Made by a program: the position numbers and the translations under genes. DNA of 64,000 nt from assembly GCF_013282805.1 (NCBI RefSeq), contig NZ_CP054038.1:186001-250000 (forward strand). The letters run 5' to 3'. Each line of letters begins with the position of its first letter. Positions within the stretch are counted from its first letter, which is position 1. The stretch is from Microbacterium hominis (GTDB lineage: Bacteria > Actinomycetota > Actinomycetes > Actinomycetales > Microbacteriaceae). The notes beneath the pieces were generated by a model. It ran no database searches. It was not told the DNA's origin and worked only from the letters and a program-made list of their open reading frames with translations. Below are positions 1 to 8,636 of the stretch, one piece after another.

Positions 1-275
1 CCGAAGTGCTCCACCAGCGCCTCCTGCACGGGGTGCAGGTCGTCGCCCGGCGCGAGGCCCGACGCCGTCACGACGCGGGAGCCGTCGACGCGGGCGGCGG
101 GGATGATGCAGGAGTGCACCGGCTTGCCGTCGAGGATGACCGCGCACGCCCCGCAGTCGCCCGCGTCGCAGCCCTTCTTCACTTCGCGGTGCCCGTTCTC
201 GCGCAGCAGCGTGCGCAGGCACTGGCCCGGACGGGGGTCCGCCTCCACCGGGGCGCCGTTGACCTCGAATCTCAT
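1..275 (-). CDS. Xanthine dehydrogenase-type [2Fe-2S] subunit or domain, N-terminus (partial)
   Basis: Only the first 91 residues are visible; the rest lies beyond the left edge. This is the plant-ferredoxin-like [2Fe-2S] domain of the molybdenum hydroxylase family. Cluster ligands are Cys36, Cys41 and Cys44 in [10 protein letters not shown], and Cys56. In xanthine dehydrogenase it passes electrons between the molybdopterin and FAD centres during oxidation of hypoxanthine or xanthine. Its ATG overlaps the stop of the FAD subunit gene as ATGA, so the two are translationally coupled. Whether it is a separate small subunit or the N-terminus of a fused Fe-S/Mo polypeptide cannot be seen. The substrate is inferred from the neighbouring 8-oxoguanine deaminase; a related hydroxylase (CoxS-like) is possible. 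Confidence 0.85.
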   Translation of the reverse strand, partial: MRFEVNGAPVEADPRPGQCLRTLLRENGHREVKKGCDAGDCGACAVILDGKPVHSCIIPAARVDGSRVVTASGLAPGDDLHPVQEALVEHF

Positions 276-1114
276 CCCGGCACCGCCTCAGGCCGGGCGA
301 GGGCTGCGCGGATCCGCTCGCCGAGCACGCCGCTCACCGCCCGCCGCCAGTCCTCGGTGCCCAGCACATCGGAGTAGTACCCGGGCGCGCTGTCGATGGC
401 GGCGGCGAGGCCCGCGGCATCCGGCAGTTCGCAGAACCGCATCACGACGGGCCGTTCCACGGCCGCCGTCAGCGTGAACACGGCTCGACCGTCGTCGTCG
501 AGACGTCCGGTGACGACGGCCCCCGATCGTCCCAGCTCGGCGAGGGCGATCTTCTCGAGCCGCGCGCGGGCCCGCAGCGCGTGGGCGGGAATCTCGATCG
601 CGCGCACGACCTCGCCCGGGGCGAGCCCGTTCACGCCGTTGCCGATGACGAAGGCGGCCGCGCTCAGCCGGTGCACGCCGCCCCCCGGCATCCAGATCTC
701 CACCTCGGCATCGAGCGCGACCGAAAGCGACGTCATCGCTCCGGCGGGGAATGCCCGGCAGAGGTTTCCGCCCACGGTGGCGGTGTTCCAGATCTTGAAG
801 GAGGCCAGCAGCGCGTCGGCGGCGACCGGGACGAGGGATGCCGCCCGCCAGCCGTCGGGGACCGCGACGGGCCCGCGCCCTTCCGCCCAGGCCCGCAGCG
901 CCGCGATCGTGCAGGTCGCGCCGATGCGCAGGCCCGCGTCGGTGACCTCGAGGGCCGGCCAGTCCAGTGTCGTCAGGTCGACGAACCCCGTCGTGCCGGG
1001 CTGGGGCTCGCTCATGAGCCAGGTGCCGCCGGCCAGGAAGACCTCCCCCGGCGCCAGGTCGAGGTCGTCGCGCGTGTGTGCCCGGCGGAACGAGGTGACG
1101 GAGGTGACGTCCAT
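272..1114 (-). CDS. FAD-binding subunit of a xanthine dehydrogenase-type molybdenum hydroxylase
   Basis: 280 residues, normal for the stand-alone FAD subunit (XdhB/CoxM type). It binds FAD and hands electrons to the terminal acceptor. Visible signatures are the FAD loop LAGGTWLM near residues 27-34 and a second flavin motif TVGGNLCR near the middle, followed by the C-terminal CO-dehydrogenase flavoprotein domain. It starts one base after the stop of the deaminase gene and ends overlapping the Fe-S gene by 4 bp, so it is the middle cistron of a tight minus-strand operon. Assignment to xanthine rather than another N-heterocycle rests on context. Confidence 0.88.
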   Translation of the reverse strand: MDVTSVTSFRRAHTRDDLDLAPGEVFLAGGTWLMSEPQPGTTGFVDLTTLDWPALEVTDAGLRIGATCTIAALRAWAEGRGPVAVPDGWRAASLVPVAADALLASFKIWNTATVGGNLCRAFPAGAMTSLSVALDAEVEIWMPGGGVHRLSAAAFVIGNGVNGLAPGEVVRAIEIPAHALRARARLEKIALAELGRSGAVVTGRLDDDGRAVFTLTAAVERPVVMRFCELPDAAGLAAAIDSAPGYYSDVLGTEDWRRAVSGVLGERIRAALARPEAVPG

Positions 1115-1115
1115 G

Positions 1116-2474
1116 TCAGAGCCGTTCGGCCAGGGCGCGCGATGCGGTGGCCACCTGCTCGGCGAGCACCGGCTCCTCGATCGTGACGAGGGTGCCGTCG
1201 GCCACGACCGTTCGTCCGCCGACGAGAAGCCGCTTCAGCGGCGGCATCGATCCGAGACCGAGCGCGGCGACCGGATCGAGGATCCCCGCGTGCTCGACCC
1301 CATCGATGCGCCACACGGCGACGTCGGCGACCTTGCCCGGCTCGAGCGAGCCGATCTCACGGTCGCGCCCGAGCACGCGTGCGCCGCCGAGCGTCGCCAT
1401 GCGCAGGGCGTCGCGGGCGCTCATCGAGTCCGCCCCGGTGCGCAGTCGGTTCATGAGCACGGCCTCGCGGATCTCGACGCCCAACTGCCCCGACTCGTTG
1501 GAGGCGGCGCCGTCGACGCCGAGTCCGACCGGCACACCCGCGCGCAGCAGGTCGCGCACCGGGGCGATGCCGGCCGCCAGTCGTCCGTTCGACGAGGGGC
1601 AGTGGGCGACGCCCGTGCCGGTGGCGGCATACCGGGCGATCGCAGGCTCGTCGAGGTGTACGCAGTGCGCCATCCACACGTCGTCTCCGAGCCAGCCGAG
1701 GTCTTCGAGGTACTGGGTGGGGGTCTTGCCGAAGTGCTCCGCGCAGTAGGCGTCCTCCTCGACGGTCTCGGAGGCGTGGGTGTGCAGGCGCACGCCGAGA
1801 CTCCGGGCGAGCACGGCCGCCTCGCGCAGCAGGTCAGCGGTGACCGAGAAGGGCGAGCAGGGGGCGATGGCCACGTGCACGAGCGATCCGAACGACGCGT
1901 CGTGGTAGCGCTCGACCGCCTCCTGCGAGGCGGCGAGGGCGGCATCCGTCGTCTCCACGGCGAAGTCGGGCGGCAGCCCGCCCTGTGAGGCGCCGAGATC
2001 CATCGACCCGCGTGTGGCGTGCAGCCGGACGCCGACGGTCGACGCCGCCTCGACGATCGCGCCGACGATGTCGCCGGAGCCCCGCGGGAAGATGTAGTGG
2101 TGGTCGCCCACGGTCGTGCAGCCCGATCGGGCGAGCACGGCCATCGCACCCGCTGCGCCCACGCCGGTCAGTCCCGCATCGATGCGCGACCACAGCGGGT
2201 ACAGCGCGGTCAGCCAGTCGAACAGGATGGCGTCCTGCGCGTACCCGCGGGTGAGCCACTGGTAGAGGTGATGGTGCGTGTTGACCAGGCCCGGGGTCAC
2301 CAGGCACCCGGTCGCGTCGATGATCTCGGCGCCGTGGCGCAGCTCCCCCGGCGCCGGGCCGGAGCCGACCGCGGTGATCAGACCGTCGTCGACGACCATA
2401 TGCCCGTCGGGGAATTCGCTGCCCGACGCATCGATCGTCGCGAGGTACCCGTGCTCGATGATCGTCCGAGACAT
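1116..2474 (-). CDS. 8-oxoguanine deaminase (amidohydrolase superfamily)
   Basis: 452 residues, metal-dependent amidohydrolase of the TrzN/AtzB/guanine-deaminase branch. Metal ligands are visible as NTHHH near residue 65, HTHASE in the middle, and the later AHC and GVDGAASNE stretches. The TIM barrel is followed by a C-terminal beta segment (EPGKVADVAVW). The predicted reaction is deamination of 8-oxoguanine (or a similar oxopurine) to urate-level products, which suits the adjacent xanthine dehydrogenase genes. First gene of the operon. Upstream on the minus strand TAGCGT (2541-2546) with a weak TTCCGC 17 bp further up could be its promoter. An s-triazine or other aminohydrolase cannot be excluded from sequence alone. 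Confidence 0.8.
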   Translation of the reverse strand: MSRTIIEHGYLATIDASGSEFPDGHMVVDDGLITAVGSGPAPGELRHGAEIIDATGCLVTPGLVNTHHHLYQWLTRGYAQDAILFDWLTALYPLWSRIDAGLTGVGAAGAMAVLARSGCTTVGDHHYIFPRGSGDIVGAIVEAASTVGVRLHATRGSMDLGASQGGLPPDFAVETTDAALAASQEAVERYHDASFGSLVHVAIAPCSPFSVTADLLREAAVLARSLGVRLHTHASETVEEDAYCAEHFGKTPTQYLEDLGWLGDDVWMAHCVHLDEPAIARYAATGTGVAHCPSSNGRLAAGIAPVRDLLRAGVPVGLGVDGAASNESGQLGVEIREAVLMNRLRTGADSMSARDALRMATLGGARVLGRDREIGSLEPGKVADVAVWRIDGVEHAGILDPVAALGLGSMPPLKRLLVGGRTVVADGTLVTIEEPVLAEQVATASRALAERL

Positions 2475-2610
2475 AGGGCGGCTCCCGTCGATCGAGGTGG
2501 ATGCCGCGGCTGGTCCACGCGGCGAACCCGTGTGAATCCGACGCTAAACCCGATGTGTTTCGGGCGGAATACGCTGTCGTGACACGAACCGACGAGCCGG
2601 AGGTGCGCCG
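2475..2610. promoter_or_regulatory. Divergent promoter region between deaminase operon and mocA-like gene
   Basis: 136 bp between divergent starts. It holds a possible minus-strand -10 (TAGCGT at 2541-2546), a possible plus-strand -10 (TACGCT at 2570-2575), a short hairpin CCCGA/TCGGG (2549-2553 and 2560-2564), and the plus-strand ribosome site GGAGGTG ahead of 2611. No clear operator for a known regulator was recognised. Confidence 0.3.
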
Positions 2611-3183
2611 ATGCGGGTGAGCGGACTGGTGCTGGCGGCGGGCGCGGGCACCCGCTACGGCGGCCCGAAGGGGTTGGTGCGCGACGCCGGCGGGATCGCC
2701 TGGGTCGAGCGGGCGGTGTGGATGCTGCGCGCGGCCGCCTGCGACCCGGTCCTCGTCGCGGTCGGAGCGCAGGCCGGCGAGGTCGCGGCGCTGGTGCCCG
2801 CCGCCGCGACAGCGGTGAGCGTGGAGGACTGGGCCGAGGGGCTGAGCGCGACCCTGCGCGCGGGGCTGCGCGCGGCATCCCTCGACCCGGCGATCGATGC
2901 CGTGGTCGTCACGCCCGTGGACACGCCCGATGCGCCGGCTGCCGCCGTGCAGCGCGTGGTCGAGGCGGCCGCCGGGCGGACGGCACTGGTGCAGGCGGTG
3001 TACGGCGGGCGGCCGGGCCATCCCGTGCTCATCGGCCGCGACCACCTCGACGAGGTGTGCGCGTCGCTCACCGGCGACCGCGGCGCGCGCCCCTACCTCA
3101 CGGCGCACGGCGCGCTCGAGGTCGAGTGCGGCGACCTGTGGTCGGGCGCCGACATCGACCGCCCGAGCGGACGGCGGGCCTGA
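2611..3183 (+). CDS. MocA-like molybdenum cofactor nucleotidyltransferase
   Basis: 190 residues. The N-terminal motif LAAGAGTRYGGPKGL (residues 7-21) is the nucleotide-binding signature of the MobA/MocA family, and VTPVDTPDAP is the metal-binding aspartate region. MocA cytidylylates molybdopterin for xanthine dehydrogenase-type enzymes, so its position divergent from an Mo-hydroxylase operon fits well. GGAGGTG ahead of the ATG is a good ribosome site. MobA (guanylyltransferase) is less likely because of this context. The exact nucleotide used is inferred. Confidence 0.78.
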   Translation: MRVSGLVLAAGAGTRYGGPKGLVRDAGGIAWVERAVWMLRAAACDPVLVAVGAQAGEVAALVPAAATAVSVEDWAEGLSATLRAGLRAASLDPAIDAVVVTPVDTPDAPAAAVQRVVEAAAGRTALVQAVYGGRPGHPVLIGRDHLDEVCASLTGDRGARPYLTAHGALEVECGDLWSGADIDRPSGRRA

Positions 3184-3281
3184 CCCCTCGGACGTCCCTT
3201 CGTCGCGCCGATGATGCGCGGCGCGGTGAAGGATGGGGGACGGGTGCGCCGTCCACCGTGGATGAGGCGGCGGCCCGCGGT

Positions 3282-4208
3282 TCAGCCGCCGAGCACGACG
3301 TTCAGCGGCCGTTCACCGGTGCGCATCCGGTCGATCTGGCGTTTCACCAGGCGTGCCACGCGGGGGCGCATGGCGGATGTCCACCCGCCGACGTGGGGTA
3401 CGACGAGAACGCCGGGGATCGACCACAGCGGGTGGTCCGCCGGCAGCGGCTCGGGGTCGGTGACGTCGAGCGCCGCGCGGATGCGCCCGCGCGAGGCGTG
3501 CGTGACGAGCGCCTCCGTGTCGATGAGCGGGCCGCGACCGACGTTCACGATCAGCGCGCCGTCGGGGAGGGCGGACATGAACGCGTCGTCGATGATGTGC
3601 CGCGTGGCGGCGCCCCCGGGCAGCGAGGCGATGACGACCTCGGTCGTGGGCAGGAGGTCGGGCAGCTCGTCGACGCCGTGCACGGCCACTCCGTCCTCGA
3701 CGCGGGCGCGGGATGCCACGGGCACCACCTCCACCTCGAAGCCGGCCAGTCGCGCGGCGATCGCCTTGCCCACGCCGCCGTACCCGAGCAGCATCACGCG
3801 GCGGTCGGCCAGGCTCGGAGCGTAGGCCGCCGCCCACCGACCCTCGGCCTGGTTCTGCGCGAACTCGCCGATGCGCCGCTGCCCGGCGATCGCGAGGCCG
3901 ACGGCGAGCTCCGCGGTCGACGCCTCGTGCACCGACGAGGCGTTCGCGAACACGAGCCCGGGCGGGAGGATGTCGCGGACGCCCTCGTAGCCGATCGACT
4001 GGCTCTGCACCAGCCCGACCTCGACGCCCTCGAGGCGCTCGAGCACGCGCGCCATCGACATGTACGGGGGAACGACCATGTCGAACCGGTCGCGCGGGGC
4101 CGCGGCATCCATCGGCCACACCACCACCTCGACATCCTCGGGGAGCGGGGCGAGATCGCCCGCGAGTTCTTCGGTGGGCACGCTGACGACGAGGGGAGTG
4201 GGACTCAC
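3282..4208 (-). CDS. D-isomer-specific 2-hydroxyacid dehydrogenase
   Basis: 308 residues. NAD-binding fold with LLGYGGVGKAIAARL in the middle, and the family signature (NVGRGPLIDTEAL, then DVTDPEPLPADHPLW) with catalytic Arg, Glu and His regions (ASLPGGAATRH, PHVGG). It probably interconverts a 2-keto acid and a D-2-hydroxy acid with NAD(P)H; the substrate is unknown. I place the start at GTG 4208 and not at the upstream in-frame GTG 4217, because TAGCGT (4216-4221) lies 7 nt before 4208 and overlaps 4217, as expected for a leaderless mRNA. A single gene. Confidence 0.82.
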   Translation of the reverse strand: MSPTPLVVSVPTEELAGDLAPLPEDVEVVVWPMDAAAPRDRFDMVVPPYMSMARVLERLEGVEVGLVQSQSIGYEGVRDILPPGLVFANASSVHEASTAELAVGLAIAGQRRIGEFAQNQAEGRWAAAYAPSLADRRVMLLGYGGVGKAIAARLAGFEVEVVPVASRARVEDGVAVHGVDELPDLLPTTEVVIASLPGGAATRHIIDDAFMSALPDGALIVNVGRGPLIDTEALVTHASRGRIRAALDVTDPEPLPADHPLWSIPGVLVVPHVGGWTSAMRPRVARLVKRQIDRMRTGERPLNVVLGG

Positions 4209-4301
4209 GCCTCCCACGCTACCGGCGCGCTGCCGACGCGGCGTCCGAGCCGGGCGCTACGCTCGCGCCGAGCACCCGTACCCGACCCGAGGAGCCTCCC
4301 G

Positions 4302-4742
4302 ATGCAGATACCCGAGATCAACTACTGGGCGGTGATCCTCGCCACCCTGTCGACGATGGTGGTCGGGTCGGTCTGGTACGCGCCGCCGGTGTTCGGCAAG
4401 CGCTGGGCGGCTCTCGCGAAGGTCGACATGAATCGCGAGCAGACGACGCTGCAGGCGTGGCTGCCGATCATCGTCACCGTGTTCGTGAGCTTCGGCACGG
4501 CGTGGGTGCTGGCCGGCTCGATCACGATCGCGTGGCATTTCTACGGCGGCAGCTACTTCGCTTCGGCGCTCGTCACCGGGATCATCCTGTGGGCCGGTCT
4601 GACCGCCGCGCGCTTCATCACCCACGACCAGTTCGAGGGGCGGCCGTCGTCACTCACGGTGCTGAACATCGCGCACGAGCTCGTGACGTTCGTGGTGATG
4701 GCGATCATCATCGGCGTCTGGCCCCCCGCCGGCACCGTCTGA
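4302..4742 (+). CDS. DUF1761 family membrane protein
   Basis: 146 residues with four predicted membrane segments: residues near 8-28, a central pair and a C-terminal one. The GSVWYAPPVFGKRW motif after the first helix is typical of DUF1761 proteins, whose function is unknown. ATG 4302 follows GAGGAG (4290-4295) at a good distance. A nested hairpin (4764-4830) begins 22 nt after the stop. Single gene between two minus-strand units; no metabolic role can be assigned. Confidence 0.75.
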   Translation: MQIPEINYWAVILATLSTMVVGSVWYAPPVFGKRWAALAKVDMNREQTTLQAWLPIIVTVFVSFGTAWVLAGSITIAWHFYGGSYFASALVTGIILWAGLTAARFITHDQFEGRPSSLTVLNIAHELVTFVVMAIIIGVWPPAGTV

Positions 4743-4763
4743 GCACGCACCTCGGTGACCGTC

Positions 4764-4830
4764 GAGACCCGACTTTCCCGCCCGGACCCGGCGCCGGGGC
4801 GGGGGGGTCTGAGCGGGAAACACGGGTCTC
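4764..4830. terminator. Nested hairpin between convergent DUF1761 and purQ genes
   Basis: Outer stem GAGACCCG (4764-4771) pairs with CGGGTCTC (4823-4830). After a 2x2 internal loop, the inner stem TTTCCCGC (4774-4781) pairs with GCGGGAAA (4813-4820). The loop is 31 nt and GC-rich. There is no U-tract, as is common for actinobacterial terminators. Its place between convergent genes suggests bidirectional termination. Confidence 0.55.
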
Positions 4831-4846
4831 GCCGAAGCGACCTGCG

Positions 4847-4955
4847 GTGGATGCTGCGGGGCGGCAAACGACGCGGGGTGTGGATGCCGCGGGGCGACCG
4901 TCGACGCGGCGTGTGGATGCCGCGGGGCGGCGAAACCGGGTGCCTGCGGATGCCG
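4847..4955. repeat. Three to four direct repeats of about 33 bp
   Basis: GTGGATGCYGCGGGGCG recurs at 4847, 4880 and 4913 (exact 33-bp spacing), with a degraded fourth copy near 4945, just before the purQ stop. It contains the genome-wide word GGATGCCGC. No coding role is apparent. Confidence 0.6.
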
Positions 4956-4959
4956 CGCG

Positions 4960-5663
<704 letters not shown>

Positions 5664-5667
<4 letters not shown>

Positions 5668-5912
5668 TCGACCACCTCGACACCCACGACATCCTCGATC
5701 ACGCTGTTCGAGAGGATCTCGTCGGCGATGCGGCGGGCCTCGGCGAGCACCTCGTCGGTGACCTCGCCCTCGACCGTGAGCTCGAAGCGCTTGCCGATGC
5801 GGACGGCCGAGAAGTCCTCGACTCCGAGGCGGCTGAGCGCTCCGGTGACGGCCTTCCCCTGGGGGTCCAGCAGCTCGGCCTTGGGCATGACGTCGACGAC
5901 GATGGTGGGCAT
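5664..5912 (-). CDS. purS: Phosphoribosylformylglycinamidine synthase subunit PurS
   Basis: 82 residues, the standard PurS length. The conserved start [17 protein letters not shown] and the VRIGKRFEL strand are plain. PurS is the small structural partner that ties PurQ to PurL in the FGAM synthase complex. ATG 5912 follows GGAG; a TAGACT element at 5949-5954 (minus strand) could be the -10 of a purSQ promoter. The stop overlaps the purQ start by 4 bp. Confidence 0.95.
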
Positions 5913-6054
5913 ACGAGGCTCCGGATGTCGCGGGCAGGGAACCCGTCAAGTCTACGGCGCGCCCGCCCTCGTCCGAACCCGGGACGCGTGGATGCCGCGC
6001 CGCGGCCGATCGTGAACGCCGACCACGGCCCGTGATCCAACCGTGACACATTCA

Positions 6055-6068
6055 TGGGAGCGCTCCCT
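6055..6068. promoter_or_regulatory. CebR-type operator 1 (TGGGAGCGCTCCCT)
   Basis: Thirteen of 14 bases match the CebR/CelR box TGGGAGCGCTCCCA known from Streptomyces and Thermobifida cellulose genes. It abuts and overlaps by one base the -35 hexamer TTGACA (6068-6073). Confidence 0.85.
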
Positions 6069-6097
6069 TGACAATCATGGGAGCGCTCCCTTAGCGT
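6068..6097 (+). promoter_or_regulatory. ceb operon promoter
   Basis: Consensus -35 TTGACA (6068-6073), an 18-bp spacer, then -10 TAGCGT (6092-6097). The spacer is filled by operator 2, so repressor binding would exclude RNA polymerase. Transcription would start near 6104, upstream of operator 3. Confidence 0.7.
6078..6091. promoter_or_regulatory. CebR-type operator 2 (TGGGAGCGCTCCCT)
   Basis: Same sequence as operator 1, centred 23 bp downstream, entirely inside the promoter spacer. Confidence 0.85.
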
Positions 6098-6110
6098 TGC
6101 TGATTGTTCG

Positions 6111-6124
6111 TGGGACCGCTCCCA
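6111..6124. promoter_or_regulatory. CebR-type operator 3 (TGGGACCGCTCCCA)
   Basis: One central mismatch from the CebR consensus. Centred 33 bp after operator 2 and just downstream of the expected transcription start. A small hairpin GTCTCG-AACC-CGAGAC (6130-6145) follows in the leader. Confidence 0.75.
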
Positions 6125-6186
6125 CGACGGTCTCGAACCCGAGACGTTCACAGCACCAACACCGCCTGACACACAAAGGAGTGACA

Positions 6187-7458
6187 GTGAATTCACGCGC
6201 CTTCCGCCGGAGCGCCGTGGCCGTTGCCGCATTCTCCGCGTCCGCCATCGTCCTCGCCGGCTGCGCGAGCGGCGACTCCGAGGGCTCTGCCTCGACCGAC
6301 GAGGAGATCACGCTCACGGTCGCCACGTTCAACGACTTCGGCTACACCGACGAGCTCCTCCAGGAGTACATGGACGAGAACCCGAACATCACGATCGAGC
6401 ACACCCGCGCCGCCGAGTCGGGCGACGCCCGTGCGAACTACTTCGCGAAGCTCGGCAAGGGCGGCCTCGCCGACATCGAGGCCGTCGAGATCGACTGGTT
6501 CGCCGAGGCGATGCAGTACTCCGACCTCCTCGCCGAGGCGCCGGACTCGGTCAAGGGCCGCTGGCTCGACTGGAAGGAAGCCGCCGCGACCGACGGCGAC
6601 GGCCGCCTCGTCGGCTTCGGCACCGACATCGGCCCGCAGGGCATCTGCTACCGCGCCGACCTCTTCGAGGCCGCCGGCCTTCCCAGCGACCGCGAGGGCG
6701 TCGCCGAGCTGTTCGACGGCGACTGGGAGCACTTCCTCGACGTCGCCGACCAGTACCGCGAGGCCACCGGCAAGCCGATGGTGGATTCGGCCAACTCGGT
6801 GCTCCAGGGCATCGTGAACCAGATCGAGTTCACCTACACCGAGCCCGACGGCACCGTCATCGCCACCGAGAACCCGGAGATCGCCGAGGCCTACCAGCTC
6901 GTCACCGAGCGCGGTGTGCCCAACGCGGCATACGCGGGTCAGTGGTCCGACGACTGGTTCGCCTCGATGGCCAACGGCGAGTTCGCCACGATGCTCTGCC
7001 CGGGCTGGATGCTCGGCGTCATCTCGGGCAACGCCCCCGACGTCACCGGCTGGGACATCGCCGACGTCTTCCCCAACGGCGGCGGCAACTGGGGCGGCTC
7101 GTACCTGACCGTCCCCGCCGACGGTGAGAACGTGGATGCCGCGCTCGCACTCGCTGACTGGCTGACCGCTCCCGAGCAGCAGATGAAGGCGTTCGCGAAC
7201 GCCGGCACCTTCCCGAGCCAGCTCGAGGCCCTCGACAGCGCCGAGCTCGCCTCGGCGACGAACGAGTACTTCAACGACGCCCCGACCGGTGAGATCCTCT
7301 CGTCGCGTGCGGCGGGTGTCACGGTCGCGCCCTACAAGGACGCCGAGTACTTCAAGTACCACGACGCGCTCCAGAACGCGGTGACCCGTGTCTTCGACGG
7401 TGTCGAAGACGCCGACACCTCGTGGGACACGTGGGTCAACGAGGTCGGCGCGTTCTGA
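6187..7458 (+). CDS. cebE: Cello-oligosaccharide ABC transporter, substrate-binding lipoprotein (CebE-like)
   Basis: 423 residues, family 1 extracellular solute-binding protein. The N-terminus has a basic stretch, a hydrophobic core and the lipobox LAGC with Cys26, so it is a lipoprotein on the outer face of the membrane. GTG 6187 is chosen because AAAGGAG (6175-6181) sits 5 nt ahead; GTG 6181 overlaps that site. The downstream permeases, GH1 beta-glucosidase, LacI regulator and three CebR boxes point to cellobiose or cellotriose as ligand, though another beta-glucoside is possible. First gene of the operon, separated from the permeases by a strong hairpin that may keep this cistron at higher level. 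Confidence 0.85.
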   Translation: MNSRAFRRSAVAVAAFSASAIVLAGCASGDSEGSASTDEEITLTVATFNDFGYTDELLQEYMDENPNITIEHTRAAESGDARANYFAKLGKGGLADIEAVEIDWFAEAMQYSDLLAEAPDSVKGRWLDWKEAAATDGDGRLVGFGTDIGPQGICYRADLFEAAGLPSDREGVAELFDGDWEHFLDVADQYREATGKPMVDSANSVLQGIVNQIEFTYTEPDGTVIATENPEIAEAYQLVTERGVPNAAYAGQWSDDWFASMANGEFATMLCPGWMLGVISGNAPDVTGWDIADVFPNGGGNWGGSYLTVPADGENVDAALALADWLTAPEQQMKAFANAGTFPSQLEALDSAELASATNEYFNDAPTGEILSSRAAGVTVAPYKDAEYFKYHDALQNAVTRVFDGVEDADTSWDTWVNEVGAF

Positions 7459-7485
7459 CGCTGATCTGACCGGTCCTCGGACCGA

Positions 7486-7526
7486 CCGGGTGCGTGCGGG
7501 TCTCCCTGCGACCCGCACGCACCCGG
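7486..7526 (+). terminator. Perfect 17-bp hairpin between cebE and cebF
   Basis: The arm at 7486-7502 (starting CCGGGTGCGTGCGG) is an exact reverse complement of 7510-7526, with a 7-nt loop. A smaller hairpin CGGTCC/GGACCG (7471-7484) precedes it. No T-run follows. In binding-protein transport operons such hairpins usually attenuate or protect the upstream mRNA. Confidence 0.7.
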
Positions 7527-7598
7527 CGTCCTCACCATCGAGCCGGAACCGACCGGCCCCCAGCCCCGAGCCCTGATCCCCGACCCGGAGACGACATC

Positions 7599-8636
7599 GT
7601 GACCGCAACCGACACGCGCCCCCAGGCGCCCGCGGCAACGCCGCCGCAGCCGCAGGACAAGCGCGTCCGCGTGCTCTCGTTCAGCCAGAAGCTGAGCCGG
7701 TGGGATCTGAAGGTCTCGCCCTACCTGTACATCTCGCCGTTCTTCGTCATGTTCGCCGTCGTGGGCCTGTTCCCGATCGGCTACACGGCGGTCATCTCCT
7801 TCATGGACTGGGACCTCGTCCGCAACTCCGGCGAGTTCATCGGCTTCGACCAATACGCGTGGATCCTCTCCAATCCGCAGTTCTGGACCGCCCTGCGCAA
7901 CACGTTCAGCATCTTCCTGCTCTCGAGCGTGCCGCAGCTGATCCTCGCGATCTTCATCGCGGCGATGCTCGACAAGAACATCCGCGCCAAGACCTTCTGG
8001 CGCACCAGCGTCCTGCTGCCCTACGTGATGGCCCCGGTGGCCGTCGCCCTGATCTTCAGCAACATGTACGGCGACAACCACGGGCTCGTCAACAACGTGC
8101 TCGCCGACCTCGGCATCCCGCCGGTGCCGTGGCACAAGGATCCCTTCTGGAGCCATGTCGCCATCTCGACGATGGTCAACTTCCGCTGGACCGGCTACAA
8201 CGCGCTGATCCTGCTCGCCGCCATGCAGGCGGTGCCCCGCGACTACTACGAGGCCGCCACCGTCGACGGCGCCGGCGCCTTCCGCCAGTTCTGGAGCATC
8301 ACGCTCCCGTCGCTGCGCCCCACGCTCATCTTCGTGATCATCACCTCGACGATCGGCGGTCTGCAGATCTTCGACGAGCCGCGCATGTACGACAACACGG
8401 GCGAGGGCGGCGCCGCCCAGCAGTGGCTGACGATCACGCTCTTCCTCTACAACATCGGCTGGCGCGAGTGGAACTTCGGGCGGGCTGCGGCCCTGGCCTG
8501 GATCCTGTTCCTCATCATCCTCGTCATCGGCCTCATCAACCTCATGATCACGCGCCGCCTCGTGCGTGACGAGGGCGGTCGCGGCGTGGTCTCCCCACGA
8601 AAGCGCCTGCTCGGCAAGAAGGGATCGGCCCGATGA
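7599..8636 (+). CDS. cebF: Sugar ABC transporter permease (CebF-like)
   Basis: 345 residues, MalF-type permease with six membrane segments after a 40-residue cytoplasmic N-terminus. The EAA loop for ATPase contact is EAATVDGAGAFRQFWSITLP in the second half. It forms the channel with the next gene product. GTG 7599 follows GGAG (7587-7590) at 8 nt; an open frame further upstream is non-homologous and crosses the hairpin. The stop overlaps the next ATG (ATGA). The cluster encodes no ATPase, so a shared MsiK-type subunit from elsewhere is expected. Confidence 0.87.
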   Translation: MTATDTRPQAPAATPPQPQDKRVRVLSFSQKLSRWDLKVSPYLYISPFFVMFAVVGLFPIGYTAVISFMDWDLVRNSGEFIGFDQYAWILSNPQFWTALRNTFSIFLLSSVPQLILAIFIAAMLDKNIRAKTFWRTSVLLPYVMAPVAVALIFSNMYGDNHGLVNNVLADLGIPPVPWHKDPFWSHVAISTMVNFRWTGYNALILLAAMQAVPRDYYEAATVDGAGAFRQFWSITLPSLRPTLIFVIITSTIGGLQIFDEPRMYDNTGEGGAAQQWLTITLFLYNIGWREWNFGRAAALAWILFLIILVIGLINLMITRRLVRDEGGRGVVSPRKRLLGKKGSAR

